From positions 1-64,000 of the forward strand of contig JAFTUD010000010.1 in NCBI GenBank assembly GCA_017466455.1: a stretch of DNA of 64,000 nucleotides, written 5' to 3'. Source of the DNA: Clostridia bacterium. GTDB lineage: Bacteria > Bacillota_A > Clostridia > Oscillospirales > CAG-272. Below the pieces are notes generated by a model. The model saw only the letters and a list, made by a program, of their open reading frames with translations, was not told the DNA's origin and made no database searches. Below, piece after piece: positions 16,158 through 25,857 of this stretch; positions within the stretch are counted from its first letter, which is position 1; every line of letters starts with the position of its first letter. The position numbers were made by a program, and so were the translations under genes.

Positions 16158-17333
16158 CTATTTTTTAGCGCAGGCACGCTCGCTCTCGCGCTTTTCTATG
16201 TACTCAATTACCGCATCGGCAGTAAAGCTCCATTTACAGGATGAAACAACCGTATCGTGACATTTTTGCGATGCGCTTTTTCTGTATTCCGCCCTGTCAA
16301 GAACGCTCATTATAGCCTCATACACACCGTTTTCCTCATTTGTAGGAAGTACAATTCCGTACGAGTCGTCCTTGATAAGCTCCTTTGCGTCACCTCTTGC
16401 AGTGGTGATAACGAAGGTGTTACACATGCTCGCCTCAATTACACAGGTGGCAAAGCCCTCTGAAAATGACGGCAAGCAAAAAATGTCACTCGCAAGGTGC
16501 ATAGCGCATACCTCGGCAGGGCTTAGCCTACCAAGAAAGATTGTGTTTTTGCTTTTTGTAGGCTCAAGCTCCTCACGAAGGTAGCCCTCACCTGCCAAAA
16601 GGCAATATACATCATCGCGCGTTTCGTTTATGCGCTTCATTACATTGATTAGCTGGCGCACGCCCTTTTCAACAGTGAGCCTTCCAACAAAGTCAATAAC
16701 AATAGCACCGTCAGGAATACCAAGCTCCGCCCTGAAATCACGCACAGGGCTGTCAATATACCCCTGAAAGCGCTCAACATCAACCGCGTTATTAAATAGC
16801 ACATCGCTCTTTATTCCAAAGTGCTTTATCCATTCAAGCGATGCCTTTGACGCACCGCCAAAGTGCTTGCAATGGCGCTTTTCACACCAGGTAATCCAAT
16901 GCTCAAACACCTCGGACAGCTTAGTCGTGAGCTTACCCCCCGTGTTAAGATGGCTTGAGCCGTGGTCGATTATTATGCACTCCAAGCCCATTTTCTTTGC
17001 AAGCTTGCACGCCCAAAGCGAAACGAAATAGAAGCGCATATTTATAATCATAAGGTCAAAGTGGCGCTCTTTAAATTCCCTTGTAAAGGCACGAAGCTCC
17101 TTGTTCTTCTTCAAAACAGGGAAGCGCCCACCCATAAACTGCCTTGTCGGCAGACGGTAAATCTCAATAGCGCCGTTTTTCTCGTAATTTGGCGCACCGT
17201 CCATTTGTGAGGTAAGAATAGTCACCTCGTGTCCCTGCCTCTCAAGCTCCCTTGAAAGGTTGAACACATAGTTCTCAACTCCGCCGACATGCGGTAGATA
17301 TTGAGAGGATACAATACAAATTTTCTTAGACAT
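16158..17333 (-). CDS. GT4 glycosyltransferase
   Basis: 391 aa. A GT-B fold: N-terminal acceptor domain with SQYLPHVGGVENYV, and C-terminal donor domain with DFVGRLTVEKGV near 215 and the E-x7-E nucleotide-sugar motif PSFSEGFATCVIEA near 315. Retaining transferase adding a hexose to the growing surface glycan on the cytoplasmic face; the sugar is not predictable. It lies in the minus-strand polysaccharide cluster, 32 bases downstream of the DUF2142 gene. Confidence 0.9.
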   Translation of the reverse strand: MSKKICIVSSQYLPHVGGVENYVFNLSRELERQGHEVTILTSQMDGAPNYEKNGAIEIYRLPTRQFMGGRFPVLKKNKELRAFTREFKERHFDLMIINMRFYFVSLWACKLAKKMGLECIIIDHGSSHLNTGGKLTTKLSEVFEHWITWCEKRHCKHFGGASKASLEWIKHFGIKSDVLFNNAVDVERFQGYIDSPVRDFRAELGIPDGAIVIDFVGRLTVEKGVRQLINVMKRINETRDDVYCLLAGEGYLREELEPTKSKNTIFLGRLSPAEVCAMHLASDIFCLPSFSEGFATCVIEASMCNTFVITTARGDAKELIKDDSYGIVLPTNEENGVYEAIMSVLDRAEYRKSASQKCHDTVVSSCKWSFTADAVIEYIEKRESERACAKK

Positions 17334-17365
17334 ATTTTCCTCAAAGATTAAATTAAAGGGTTAAA

Positions 17366-19606
17366 TCAAGCCGGTAGCGGAATGATTTTTGAAACATAAA
17401 CATCGTAAAAGCTCATAATCACATTAAGCGTAAGGAAGCCAAAGACAAGACCGTTTATTACACGCTTGTCCATGCTGTGGCGCACCTTGGAGCTTCCGAC
17501 ACAGTAAAGGAACGGAATTAAAACAGGGATTATGTATCTCCATTGACAGCCGTTTATCGTGTAAAGACCGACGGGCGTAAATGTGAGGTAAAGCGCAGTC
17601 GCAATAAGGCAGGTAAGCCCGAAGCATGTGAAGATTGTCACCGCCTTAAGAGGTGTGCTACCCTTGAAATCATCGCACTCTCCCTTGTCCGTGAATGCGC
17701 AAAATGCCATAATGCAAAGCGCAAGCGTGCCCCAAATTATCTTTGCGTTTCCTGCGTAGGAAAGGGCAACGGACATATTTGTCGCATTTGTGAATGATAC
17801 ATATTCGCCGATAAATTTCAACAAAATCTTTGTGTATTCCCAAGGATGCTCAAGAATCCAAAGCGCCTGCTTCGTTGTGTCAACATCGCTTCCGCCACGG
17901 TAGTCACCGCCAACTGCACCGCTTGCAGTATTTGAAATAAACGGAAGGATAAATGACCAAAGCATAATCATCATAGCGCCGACGCACGCAAGGCGATATA
18001 GCCAAACGCCCTTTTTTGTATTGAACTTTGTCTTGCTCATAAATATCATCGGGAACACAAGCACAAGGTAAATTGTCTTAGGTCCTGAGCCGATGATAAT
18101 CGCGCCAAGCATCAAAATTCCGTCCTTTAGCGTGAACTTCTTTTCGGGATTTTGAAGCTCCGAGATAAAGTAGCAAAATGCGTAGCAAACAAACGCCGTT
18201 ATAAAGTAGTCGTATGTAAAGGTTGATGCAATCATCAAAGCACCAGGGATTAAGCATACCGATGAGAATATAAGCGCACCGTGCCTTAGCTTCTTAAGAC
18301 CGAGATAAATAACAAACGCATAGGTCAGAACATTAGCCATCTTCGCAATAATAAACATCGCAAAGTAGTTAAGCCCCGTAGCGTCAGCCCCTGCCATAGC
18401 AATAGCGCCGGGAATGTGTCCCACAAGCTTGTAGCAGTCGGGAGTTGCGCTCAGCACTCTGTCATACTCAACCTGATCATTCTTTATAAGATTAAAGATA
18501 AAGTCCTCGGTATTCTTCAAAAACCTATCGGTATTAAGCACGAAATTTCTCTCGCACTGATAAACATCGGAGTATGTCTCCGCATTACCGAACAGGAACA
18601 CCTTCATATCAAGGCATCTTGCGTAGTGATACTCCTCATCCCAGCCGTTTGAAACCTCAATAGGCAAGGTAGAGGCAAGCAAAAATCCGCAAATTACCGT
18701 AATAACAAGGAACATAACAGGCGCATTTGCCCGTGATGAAAGTACCATTTCCGCAATAAACAGCGCAATAGTTATTATAGATATGAAGAAAAGATAGCTT
18801 ATTGTGCCCGTTTTCATCGTTGCGGTCATAAGAATAACCGTGTACGATACGCAAAGCGTGATAACCGAGAGAATAAATAAAGCTCTTACAATGAATTTCG
18901 CAATAGCCCTTTTTGAAATCAGAGCTACCGTATCCTTATAAATCGCCTTACCGATAGAGTAAAGCCATCTGTAAAAGCCGAACCACAGCTCAACACCGCC
19001 AAGGATTGCCAAAATCACAACGAGTGCGAGGGTAGCACCGACATTTGCGCTCCTTGCCATGCCGATAAGGGTCGTTGAGCCAAGGTCTATTGTATCAAGT
19101 GTAAATGTGCAGTTTACATCAAGCCTTATCAGCGAGTAGGTCGTATCCTTGGGAAGGATAAGCTCAACCGTTTTTCCGTCGGGCGACACCCTTGCCTTAA
19201 CCGAGCAGGGCTCGCTAAGGTTCTCACCGTTATATGAGTAGTAGGCTTGTATTACATTCGTGTTGGGAATGGGATTTTTAAAATTAAGCGTTACCGAATT
19301 GAAGCTTAGATCCGCCCTTGGCGCAAGATAGATTTGCGGGTCGCTGTTCAGCGGAGTGTAGGTGACATCTCCCTCGGGGGTCACTACCTTGTCGTAGGCA
19401 AAAACCCCGAGCGAGGGAATTTCATCATCAAGCGTCAGATGCTTGCTTCTTTCATACTCAATTCCAAAGGAAATCAGCGAAATCATAAGCAGGGCAAGCA
19501 CAAGACAAATAGCAACATAAAACACTCTTACATGGCGCTTAAGGAAATCCCAAGTAGCCTTAAGCACCGAAGCAGAGGTAGCCTTTATTTTAGCCTTATC
19601 AATCAT
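17366..19606 (-). CDS. DUF2142 family polytopic membrane protein
   Basis: 746 aa. One N-terminal membrane helix (about 28-48), an extracytoplasmic beta-rich segment to about 185, then about ten further membrane segments. The motif SNGWDEEYHYAR near 315 is typical of DUF2142, whose members resemble GT-C glycosyltransferases and occur in O-antigen and teichoic-like clusters. A role in transferring a lipid-linked sugar at the outer face of the membrane is inference. Its start overlaps the upstream 1098-aa gene by 4 bases. Confidence 0.82.
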   Translation of the reverse strand: MIDKAKIKATSASVLKATWDFLKRHVRVFYVAICLVLALLMISLISFGIEYERSKHLTLDDEIPSLGVFAYDKVVTPEGDVTYTPLNSDPQIYLAPRADLSFNSVTLNFKNPIPNTNVIQAYYSYNGENLSEPCSVKARVSPDGKTVELILPKDTTYSLIRLDVNCTFTLDTIDLGSTTLIGMARSANVGATLALVVILAILGGVELWFGFYRWLYSIGKAIYKDTVALISKRAIAKFIVRALFILSVITLCVSYTVILMTATMKTGTISYLFFISIITIALFIAEMVLSSRANAPVMFLVITVICGFLLASTLPIEVSNGWDEEYHYARCLDMKVFLFGNAETYSDVYQCERNFVLNTDRFLKNTEDFIFNLIKNDQVEYDRVLSATPDCYKLVGHIPGAIAMAGADATGLNYFAMFIIAKMANVLTYAFVIYLGLKKLRHGALIFSSVCLIPGALMIASTFTYDYFITAFVCYAFCYFISELQNPEKKFTLKDGILMLGAIIIGSGPKTIYLVLVFPMIFMSKTKFNTKKGVWLYRLACVGAMMIMLWSFILPFISNTASGAVGGDYRGGSDVDTTKQALWILEHPWEYTKILLKFIGEYVSFTNATNMSVALSYAGNAKIIWGTLALCIMAFCAFTDKGECDDFKGSTPLKAVTIFTCFGLTCLIATALYLTFTPVGLYTINGCQWRYIIPVLIPFLYCVGSSKVRHSMDKRVINGLVFGFLTLNVIMSFYDVYVSKIIPLPA

Positions 19607-22600
19607 TTTATACCAAAATCCTCTCTTTCAAGCGTTAGATTTGGATTGTAATACGGGTCGCCTGCATCACGCACGCCACGCCACTTGCTTAGGAAGTTGT
19701 TAATCTCGGAATTGAATCTTGCAACCTTTTCAGGAGTCGTTTCAAGTCCGCGGGATTTAGACTCATAGTGATAAGCCTCGGCAAACGGAGTCCAAACGAT
19801 GAGATAGCCCGCCTGTCTTATCTTTAGGCAAAGGTCAACATCGTTAAACGCAACCGCATAGCTCTCGTCAAGCCCATTAACCTTCTTAAACACCTCGGAG
19901 CGAATCATTACGCACGCCGCAGTTACCGCGCTTAGGTTTTGAGCGAGGCAAAGGCGTGAGGCGTATCCGTACTCACCGCGCTTAAAATACTTGTGGGAGT
20001 GACCGGCAACCGCCATTTCGGGATCTGCTCCGATACCGATAATAACGCCCGCGTGCTGAATTGTATCATCGGGGTAGTAGAGCATAGCGCCAACCGCGCC
20101 GACATCGCTTCTTTGCGAGAACATTAGCATTTCCTCGATCCATGACGGAGTGAGTATTTCAATATCATTATTAAGAAGGATAATATGCTCACCCTTAGCG
20201 ACCTCAAAGCCATAGTTGTTAATGCTTGAGTAGTTAAAGCCCTTACCCTCCCAGTAAATAACCTTAACCCTGTCGTCCTTAGCGCTAATCATATCATAAT
20301 ACTTAAATGTGTCGGGGTCGGTTGAGTTGTTTTCAACCACGATTATTTCGTAATTCTTGTAGGTTGACCTTTCAAGTATTGAGGTAATGCACTTGTCAAG
20401 GTCGGAAATATAGTCCTTGTTCGCAATAATAATCGAAACAAGTGGCTCGCCCTGAATGTCATAATTGATTTTGTAAACAGAGGGGATTCGTGTGTCCTCG
20501 CTCTTGCCCGAAAGACCGATGCGGATAAGATGCTCATCAAGCGCCTTCTTTGCCGCTACAAGCGTGTAGGGCTTTGCGGAAATGTCCGATGCAACCGATG
20601 CCTTGTGACATCTCCAGTAGTAAAGGATTTTCGGAATGTGGACAATGCTTTTTGCCTTTTCGGTAAGGCGCAAAATCATATCATAGTCCTGGCTTCCGTC
20701 AAACTCCGAGCGAAATCCGCCAACTATCTCATAAAGCTCTCTTGAAAATGTGGTAAGATGGCAAATATAGTTGTAGCTCCTTAGCGTGTCGGGAGAGAAG
20801 TCGGGCTTGAAGTGAGGGTGATATGCGTCGGCAGGAGTCTTTTGGAAGGTGTTTTCATCAGTATAGATAAAGTCCGCACCCTTGTCGCAAATCGCTTCCA
20901 TAACGCAGTAAAGCGCCGATTCGTGAAGAAGGTCATCGTGGTCAAACAGAGTGATATAATCACCCGTGCTCATATCAAGACAGGCATTCGTATTTCCCGA
21001 AATGCCGAGATTTTTCTCAAGCTTAGTATACTTAATGCGACTGTCGTGCCTTGCGTATTTCTTAACCACGCTCTCAACATAGGCGTGCTTGTCATCACTG
21101 CCGTCAGCAAGACAAAGCTCCCAATTTGAGTAGGTTTGCTTAATTACCGACTCAATCATTTCCTTGAGGTAAGCCTCAGGGGTGTTAAATAGCGGAACAA
21201 TAACGCTGAATTTTATATCTTTGTCAAATTTATGCTCTCTTTGCGCCTTGATTTGCGCCTCGGTAAAGAGTGGAGCATTCGCTTTTTTGACATTCTTTTT
21301 TCTGAATACCTTGCGCCAAGCGCATCTGAAGCCCTGCTCGCGCCAGACCTTAAAGAACTTCTTAATCTTTAGGAACGGACCGTGCTTGAAGGGGTATTTT
21401 ATAATATCAAAAAGAACCCTGAACGGCTTTGTAATCTTCCACCAGCCCGCGTTTGAAATTACATTGTATTTGTTTGTAATATCAGCAAGCTGACGCTTTA
21501 GGTCCTCTCTTTGCGAGATAGCGACAAAATAGTGTGTCTTGTAGTGGTCAAGCTCTCCCTTAACCTCGCCAAGATAACTGTCAAGGCGGGAAATCTCTGT
21601 GTTCGCCCTTGCAAGCGATGCGTGAGTAAGCTCATTCTCGGCCTTGAGCGTTGCAATTATGTCCTCAAGGTTTAAAATATGGTTTTGCTTGTCCTCTACT
21701 ATTTTCCGAACAAGCTCAAGATTTTTGCTTGTTTCGTTAAGACATTCGCTGATTTCATTTAATCTGAGTAGCAAAAGCTTGTTTTCCGAAATTGCCCTCT
21801 TACAGTAATCAATAAGCGAGCAGGGAAGCGCCAAGGGGTCGCTGTCCGTGAAAATACAGGAAATGCTACCCTTAATTTCAACCCTTTTAGCACCGCTTGG
21901 AATATCAACATGGATTTGCGGGTCATTGCCCAAAAGATATAGACTGTCCTCAATTACATCAATGCCTACAAGCTTAGAGGGAGCAACAAAATCCCCGTCA
22001 ACGGTAATTTCAAGTCCGCGCACAAAATAGCCCGAGTCCTCGCAGGGGTCTATTCTTATCGCCTTAAGCCCTTCCTTTACATCAAAGCCGAAGCTAAACT
22101 CGCCGTCGGTAAGAGGATAGGTAAGCGTGTTATCCTCACTGATGCCATTTCCCTCATCAAGGTAAATTTTTGCGAAGCGACGGGCAAAGTCAAGCGCCCA
22201 TACCGTTTCAATATCGTTACCCGATGCAAAATCGCTCTTTATGGCGCAAACCACAAACTGATAAACGCTTGAATAGTCGTGCATATATGAGGCGCGGAAG
22301 GATGCAGAGCTTTTGTCCTCAATCGCCTGCTCACTTGACCCCGCAGGGCAAAGCGTGCCTGTTATAAGCGTTGGAAAAATTTTTGCCTCGGTACAAAAAT
22401 CAACAAGATTTTCCTTAGCAAAAAAGTGAATATGCGTGTCGTCAAGCAGTCCGATCTCCGAATAGTCAAAGCGGTTGTTGATAAGCTTCAGAATAATGTC
22501 TGCATGCGCGATATTAGGAACGGAGAAGATGATTTTTCCGTCGTCCTTAAGAAGCGAAAGCGCGCGTCTGATAGCCTTGGCAGGATCTCTTAAATGCTCT

Positions 22601-22899
22601 AAAACATCGGCAAAGATGAGTGTGTCAAACTCTACATCAAAGGATTTTTCCCACTCATAATTCTCAATGTCACAGCAAACATAGCCGTCAAGATTCGCCC
22701 TTGCCATCTCAAGTGCCTTTTCGCTTATTTCAATTCCGTAGGTCTTACAGCCAAGCTCGTTTTTTAAATGTGCCGAAAGCTCACCCTTCGCACAGCCGAA
22801 CTCCAAAACACTCTCCCCACCCGAAACAAGTGAGGAAATAATTCCGTGCGAGGAGCTATCTCCTGCAGAAAAGACAATTTCCTTGTTGTACTTAAACAT
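19603..22899 (-). CDS. Methyltransferase - coiled coil - double GT2 glycosyltransferase fusion
   Basis: 1098 aa, multidomain. Residues about 20-190 are a class I SAM methyltransferase (VLEFGCAKGEL; LIFADVLEHLRDP). A beta-rich segment (200-360) and a coiled coil (about 365-485) follow. The first GT-A domain starts near 565 (SVIVPLFNTP; LFDHDD metal motif) and the second near 810 (VSIIIANKD; LLNNDIEIL). It resembles chain-length-controlling or chain-terminating enzymes of polysaccharide synthesis in which a coiled coil sets distance between capping and extension sites; that parallel is inference. The ribosome site AGAGGT precedes ATG. It is a central gene of the rhamnose-type glycan cluster and likely adds two sugars, with methylation as a cap. 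Confidence 0.88.
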   Translation of the reverse strand: MFKYNKEIVFSAGDSSSHGIISSLVSGGESVLEFGCAKGELSAHLKNELGCKTYGIEISEKALEMARANLDGYVCCDIENYEWEKSFDVEFDTLIFADVLEHLRDPAKAIRRALSLLKDDGKIIFSVPNIAHADIILKLINNRFDYSEIGLLDDTHIHFFAKENLVDFCTEAKIFPTLITGTLCPAGSSEQAIEDKSSASFRASYMHDYSSVYQFVVCAIKSDFASGNDIETVWALDFARRFAKIYLDEGNGISEDNTLTYPLTDGEFSFGFDVKEGLKAIRIDPCEDSGYFVRGLEITVDGDFVAPSKLVGIDVIEDSLYLLGNDPQIHVDIPSGAKRVEIKGSISCIFTDSDPLALPCSLIDYCKRAISENKLLLLRLNEISECLNETSKNLELVRKIVEDKQNHILNLEDIIATLKAENELTHASLARANTEISRLDSYLGEVKGELDHYKTHYFVAISQREDLKRQLADITNKYNVISNAGWWKITKPFRVLFDIIKYPFKHGPFLKIKKFFKVWREQGFRCAWRKVFRKKNVKKANAPLFTEAQIKAQREHKFDKDIKFSVIVPLFNTPEAYLKEMIESVIKQTYSNWELCLADGSDDKHAYVESVVKKYARHDSRIKYTKLEKNLGISGNTNACLDMSTGDYITLFDHDDLLHESALYCVMEAICDKGADFIYTDENTFQKTPADAYHPHFKPDFSPDTLRSYNYICHLTTFSRELYEIVGGFRSEFDGSQDYDMILRLTEKAKSIVHIPKILYYWRCHKASVASDISAKPYTLVAAKKALDEHLIRIGLSGKSEDTRIPSVYKINYDIQGEPLVSIIIANKDYISDLDKCITSILERSTYKNYEIIVVENNSTDPDTFKYYDMISAKDDRVKVIYWEGKGFNYSSINNYGFEVAKGEHIILLNNDIEILTPSWIEEMLMFSQRSDVGAVGAMLYYPDDTIQHAGVIIGIGADPEMAVAGHSHKYFKRGEYGYASRLCLAQNLSAVTAACVMIRSEVFKKVNGLDESYAVAFNDVDLCLKIRQAGYLIVWTPFAEAYHYESKSRGLETTPEKVARFNSEINNFLSKWRGVRDAGDPYYNPNLTLEREDFGIK

Positions 22900-22980
22900 A
22901 AATTACCTCTGCTCCTAATTTATTTGCTAAGATGATCTTAGCTAATCATTAAAGCCGACGGGAGTAGTAATTACCCCCGC

Positions 22981-23715
22981 TTACTGCATATTTTTATATT
23001 CCGTGCAAACCGTTACCGTGTCGCCAATCATTCTCGTTTTTCCGTGGTCAAGCCACAAAATGCGAGAGCAAAGGCGCTCAATTTGCTCAATAGAGTGCGA
23101 AACGATAAGTACCGTTGTGCCACCCGACATCATCTCGGCAATACGCCTTTCGCACTTTTGCTGAAACAGGAAGTCACCAACCGCCAAAATTTCATCAACG
23201 ATAAGAATATCGGGCTTTACAAGCGTCGCAATAGCAAAGCCAAGACGGGCAACCATACCCGATGAAAAATTCTTTATCGCTACATTCTCGTAATCCCGTA
23301 GCTCGGCAAAGTCAAGAATTTCATCATATTTCTCACGAATGAATGAGCGCTCAAAGCCAAGCACACTGCCGTTCAAAAAGATGTTTTCCCTTGTCGTAAG
23401 CTCGGGGTCAAAGCCCGCGCCAAGCTCAATGAGTGGGGAAATCGTTCCGGTTGTGACAACCTCACCCTCGCTCGGAGTGAGAATACCCGAAATGATCTTA
23501 AGCAGAGTGCTTTTTCCGCTACCGTTAAGACCGATAATGCCGACAACCTCGCCCCTCTCAATATCAATGGAAACATTGTCAAGCGCGGTAAACTTGTCAT
23601 AGCTAAGTCGCCTTTTAAGCTTTCTTATGATATATTCCTTTACATTGTCAACCTTTTCCTTAGGCATGTTAAAGTTCATGGTGACACCGCGTACGGAAAT
23701 TATAGGCTTTTCCAC
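22981..23715 (-). CDS. Polysaccharide ABC exporter ATPase (Wzt/TagH-like)
   Basis: 244 aa. Walker A GLNGSGKST near 62-70, Walker B ILIVDEILAVGD near 165-176, and the signature FSSGMVARL, the variant typical of O-antigen and teichoic acid exporters rather than LSGGQ. The C-terminal glycan-recognition domain of long Wzt proteins is absent, so export is probably not gated by a capped terminus through this subunit. Together with the next gene (16-base gap) it forms the exporter of the cluster. Confidence 0.9.
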   Translation of the reverse strand: MEKPIISVRGVTMNFNMPKEKVDNVKEYIIRKLKRRLSYDKFTALDNVSIDIERGEVVGIIGLNGSGKSTLLKIISGILTPSEGEVVTTGTISPLIELGAGFDPELTTRENIFLNGSVLGFERSFIREKYDEILDFAELRDYENVAIKNFSSGMVARLGFAIATLVKPDILIVDEILAVGDFLFQQKCERRIAEMMSGGTTVLIVSHSIEQIERLCSRILWLDHGKTRMIGDTVTVCTEYKNMQ

Positions 23716-23731
23716 AGCTTACCCCCCTTGA

Positions 23732-24976
23732 TTAGATGTGAAGAACAAATTTATCCTGATTTTTACGGAACACAGTAATACCGATAGCAAGGAATATAAG
23801 CGCGTAGCCTATGCAAATAAGGTTGTCCGCAAGCGACGGAAGTGTGCCGTAAATCATAACATTTCTAAAGTAATTTACATAGTGATAAAGTGGATTTAAG
23901 CGGATAATACCCTGTAACCACGAGGGAACAAGGGTGATAGGATAAATAATCGGTGTCGCATACATCCACACAGTCATAAATACGCCCCAAAGATGTCCTA
24001 CATCGCGGAAGAATACATTGAGCGTCGCTACAATCAAATTAAGTCCGAGAGAGAACACAAAGACATAAATCATCGGCACAAGGAACAAAAGCATTGTCGC
24101 GTGCACCTCAACCTGACCTGTAATTAAAAAGATAATAAAGACAATTACAAACGCAGTAAGCGAGAAGAGCATATTTACAAGCGAGAAAATTGTCTTTTCA
24201 AGCGGAAATACATATTTTGGAATATATACCTTTTTGATGAGTCCGCCCGCATTGATAACCGAAAACAGCGAGAAGTTAGAGGACTCGGAAACAAAGTTGA
24301 ATATAATATATCCCGTCAGATAGAACAGCGCAAAGCCACCCTCAACCTCAACACGGATAATTTGTGAAAATACCGCAGTTAAAACAAGCATCATAAGAAG
24401 CGGATTTAATACGCTCCATAAAATGCCAAGCACACTGCGCCTGTATTTTGTCTTTATATCACGGGTAACAAGGTCGTAAAGCAGATATTTGTACCGCTTC
24501 ATTGACACAATGTCCTTCTTGAATGATACCTTGTCGTAAAGCGCGTTGATAATTGCCCAAGCAACACAAAGCGGAACAAGGAATAAAAGCAGGGTAAGAA
24601 GAACATTTATATTTAAGCTTGTAGGGTTTACCTCTGCAACCGCATCGTCACTCGCTAAGGAAAAGGCGACTGCGTCTGCGTAAACATCAAAATTATAGTA
24701 AAGGTCATCATTCTTTTGCGTAACAGATGAGGGTAAAACAACCTCGCCGGTACTACTGTAAGCAAAAACGCTTTCAATCTCTCCCTTTACCTTGACATTA
24801 TTCAAATAAGCACCGTTAAGGACAACCACCTTCCCGTCAGGGTGCAAAACCTCGGCATATTCATAGCCGTTTTTGCGGTTCTCTAAATTGTCAGCGCTAA
24901 AATGAATGACGCCGAAAAACACCGCAAGCGCAAGGCAAGCCACCGCCACAGCGCATAGTATAAGCTTCTTTTTCAA
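23732..24976 (-). CDS. Polysaccharide ABC exporter permease (Wzm/TagG-like) with extra N-terminal domain
   Basis: 414 aa. The C-terminal 265 residues form an ABC-2 permease of the Wzm type: YDLVTRDIKTKYRRS, then LGILWSVLNPLLMMLV, with six membrane segments and a WMYATPIIYP loop. Family members are usually about 260 aa. This one carries an extra N-terminal unit: membrane helix (5-25), about 90 residues of outside-facing beta-rich sequence, and a second helix (about 130-150). Hence it is a longer architecture, perhaps contributing to glycan handover outside. It pairs with the ATPase gene downstream. Confidence 0.88.
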   Translation of the reverse strand: MKKKLILCAVAVACLALAVFFGVIHFSADNLENRKNGYEYAEVLHPDGKVVVLNGAYLNNVKVKGEIESVFAYSSTGEVVLPSSVTQKNDDLYYNFDVYADAVAFSLASDDAVAEVNPTSLNINVLLTLLLFLVPLCVAWAIINALYDKVSFKKDIVSMKRYKYLLYDLVTRDIKTKYRRSVLGILWSVLNPLLMMLVLTAVFSQIIRVEVEGGFALFYLTGYIIFNFVSESSNFSLFSVINAGGLIKKVYIPKYVFPLEKTIFSLVNMLFSLTAFVIVFIIFLITGQVEVHATMLLFLVPMIYVFVFSLGLNLIVATLNVFFRDVGHLWGVFMTVWMYATPIIYPITLVPSWLQGIIRLNPLYHYVNYFRNVMIYGTLPSLADNLICIGYALIFLAIGITVFRKNQDKFVLHI

Positions 24977-25061
24977 AATAACCTCTTGTGTAGAATAACG
25001 GGGACACTGAGCGCGCGCCCCCGTAGCTACCGTTTTGATTTTGCTAATTGTTGTTTATGAA

Positions 25062-25625
25062 TTAAAATGAAAAGCCCAAATCCTTAAATAAGGGATTTTT
25101 CTTGTCCTTTTCAGAGAGCAGAACCTCGCCGTCAATTCCCCAGTCAATTCCAATCTCGGGGTCGTTCCAAAGAAGACCGCCCTCGCTTGACGGGTCGTAA
25201 AGGCGTGTGCATTTGTAAACAAAGGTCGCATTCTCGCTCTTTACATAAAATCCGTGAGCAAAGCCCTCGGGCACATAAAATTGACGCTTGTTCTCAGCCG
25301 AGAGGGTAACACCGTACCATTTTCCGTATGTTTCGCTGTCACGGCGCAGGTCAACCGCCACATCAAAAACCTCACCCTCAATAACCCTTACAAGCTTGCC
25401 CTGCGGGTTAGCCTTTTGAAAGTGTAAGCCACGAAGCACACCCTTCCTTGAGCGTGATTCATTGTCCTGAATAAATGTAGCGGGCGTTTTGTCAAGATGC
25501 TTAACATATGGCGCAAATTCATCATTGAATGTTTCCATAAAATACCCACGCTCATCTCCGTAAACGGTTGGTTCAATAATGTATAAATCCTTAATGCCTG
25601 TTTCTATAAAGTTAAATTTTCCCAT
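25062..25625 (-). CDS. rfbC: dTDP-4-dehydrorhamnose 3,5-epimerase
   Basis: 187 aa from the ATG at 25625 (ribosome site GAGGGA); an upstream in-frame ATG would add nine residues without a binding site. RmlC cupin: catalytic His68 in VLRGLHFQ, and PEGFAHGFYV near 119-128. Third step of dTDP-L-rhamnose synthesis. The gap of 232 bases to the upstream rfbB gene is filled with a hairpin array. All four rhamnose genes are present, though not fully contiguous. Confidence 0.95.
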   Translation of the reverse strand: MGKFNFIETGIKDLYIIEPTVYGDERGYFMETFNDEFAPYVKHLDKTPATFIQDNESRSRKGVLRGLHFQKANPQGKLVRVIEGEVFDVAVDLRRDSETYGKWYGVTLSAENKRQFYVPEGFAHGFYVKSENATFVYKCTRLYDPSSEGGLLWNDPEIGIDWGIDGEVLLSEKDKKNPLFKDLGFSF

Positions 25626-25644
25626 TTTAATCCCTCTATATTTT

Positions 25645-25745
25645 CGTTGCAAAGCAACATATCGTGTCCCTTGGGGACATATCGTTCACCATAGGTGAAT
25701 ATCGTGTCCGTAGGACATATCGAGTTTGCGTCAGCAAACATATCG
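25645..25745. repeat. Hairpin array A with ATATCG linkers
   Basis: Five small perfect hairpins in series, each followed by (C/A)ATATCG: GTTGC-AAA-GCAAC, TGTCCC-TTG-GGGACA, TTCACC-ATA-GGTGAA, TGTCC-GTA-GGACA and GTTTGC-GTCA-GCAAAC. Stem sequences differ while pairing is kept, and loops are three to four bases. It lies between rfbB and rfbC, so it is transcribed within the operon in the CGATAT orientation. The same modules occur at 29.85 kb and 35.61 kb. Confidence 0.85.
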
Positions 25746-25857
25746 AATCATTCGTTTCCTCATTGCGACTCACTGCGTTCGCATGCATGGCTACCACCAG
25801 CCAATCGCACTTCGCCAAGGCTCGTGTTCTTGGGGTGTGCGCACATCCGCACTCGCG

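Noticed and set aside
25645..25745. CRISPR array
   Set aside because: The repeated units are hairpins of changing sequence with only a 6-base constant linker, there are no unique spacers of 30-40 bases, and no cas genes are in the window.
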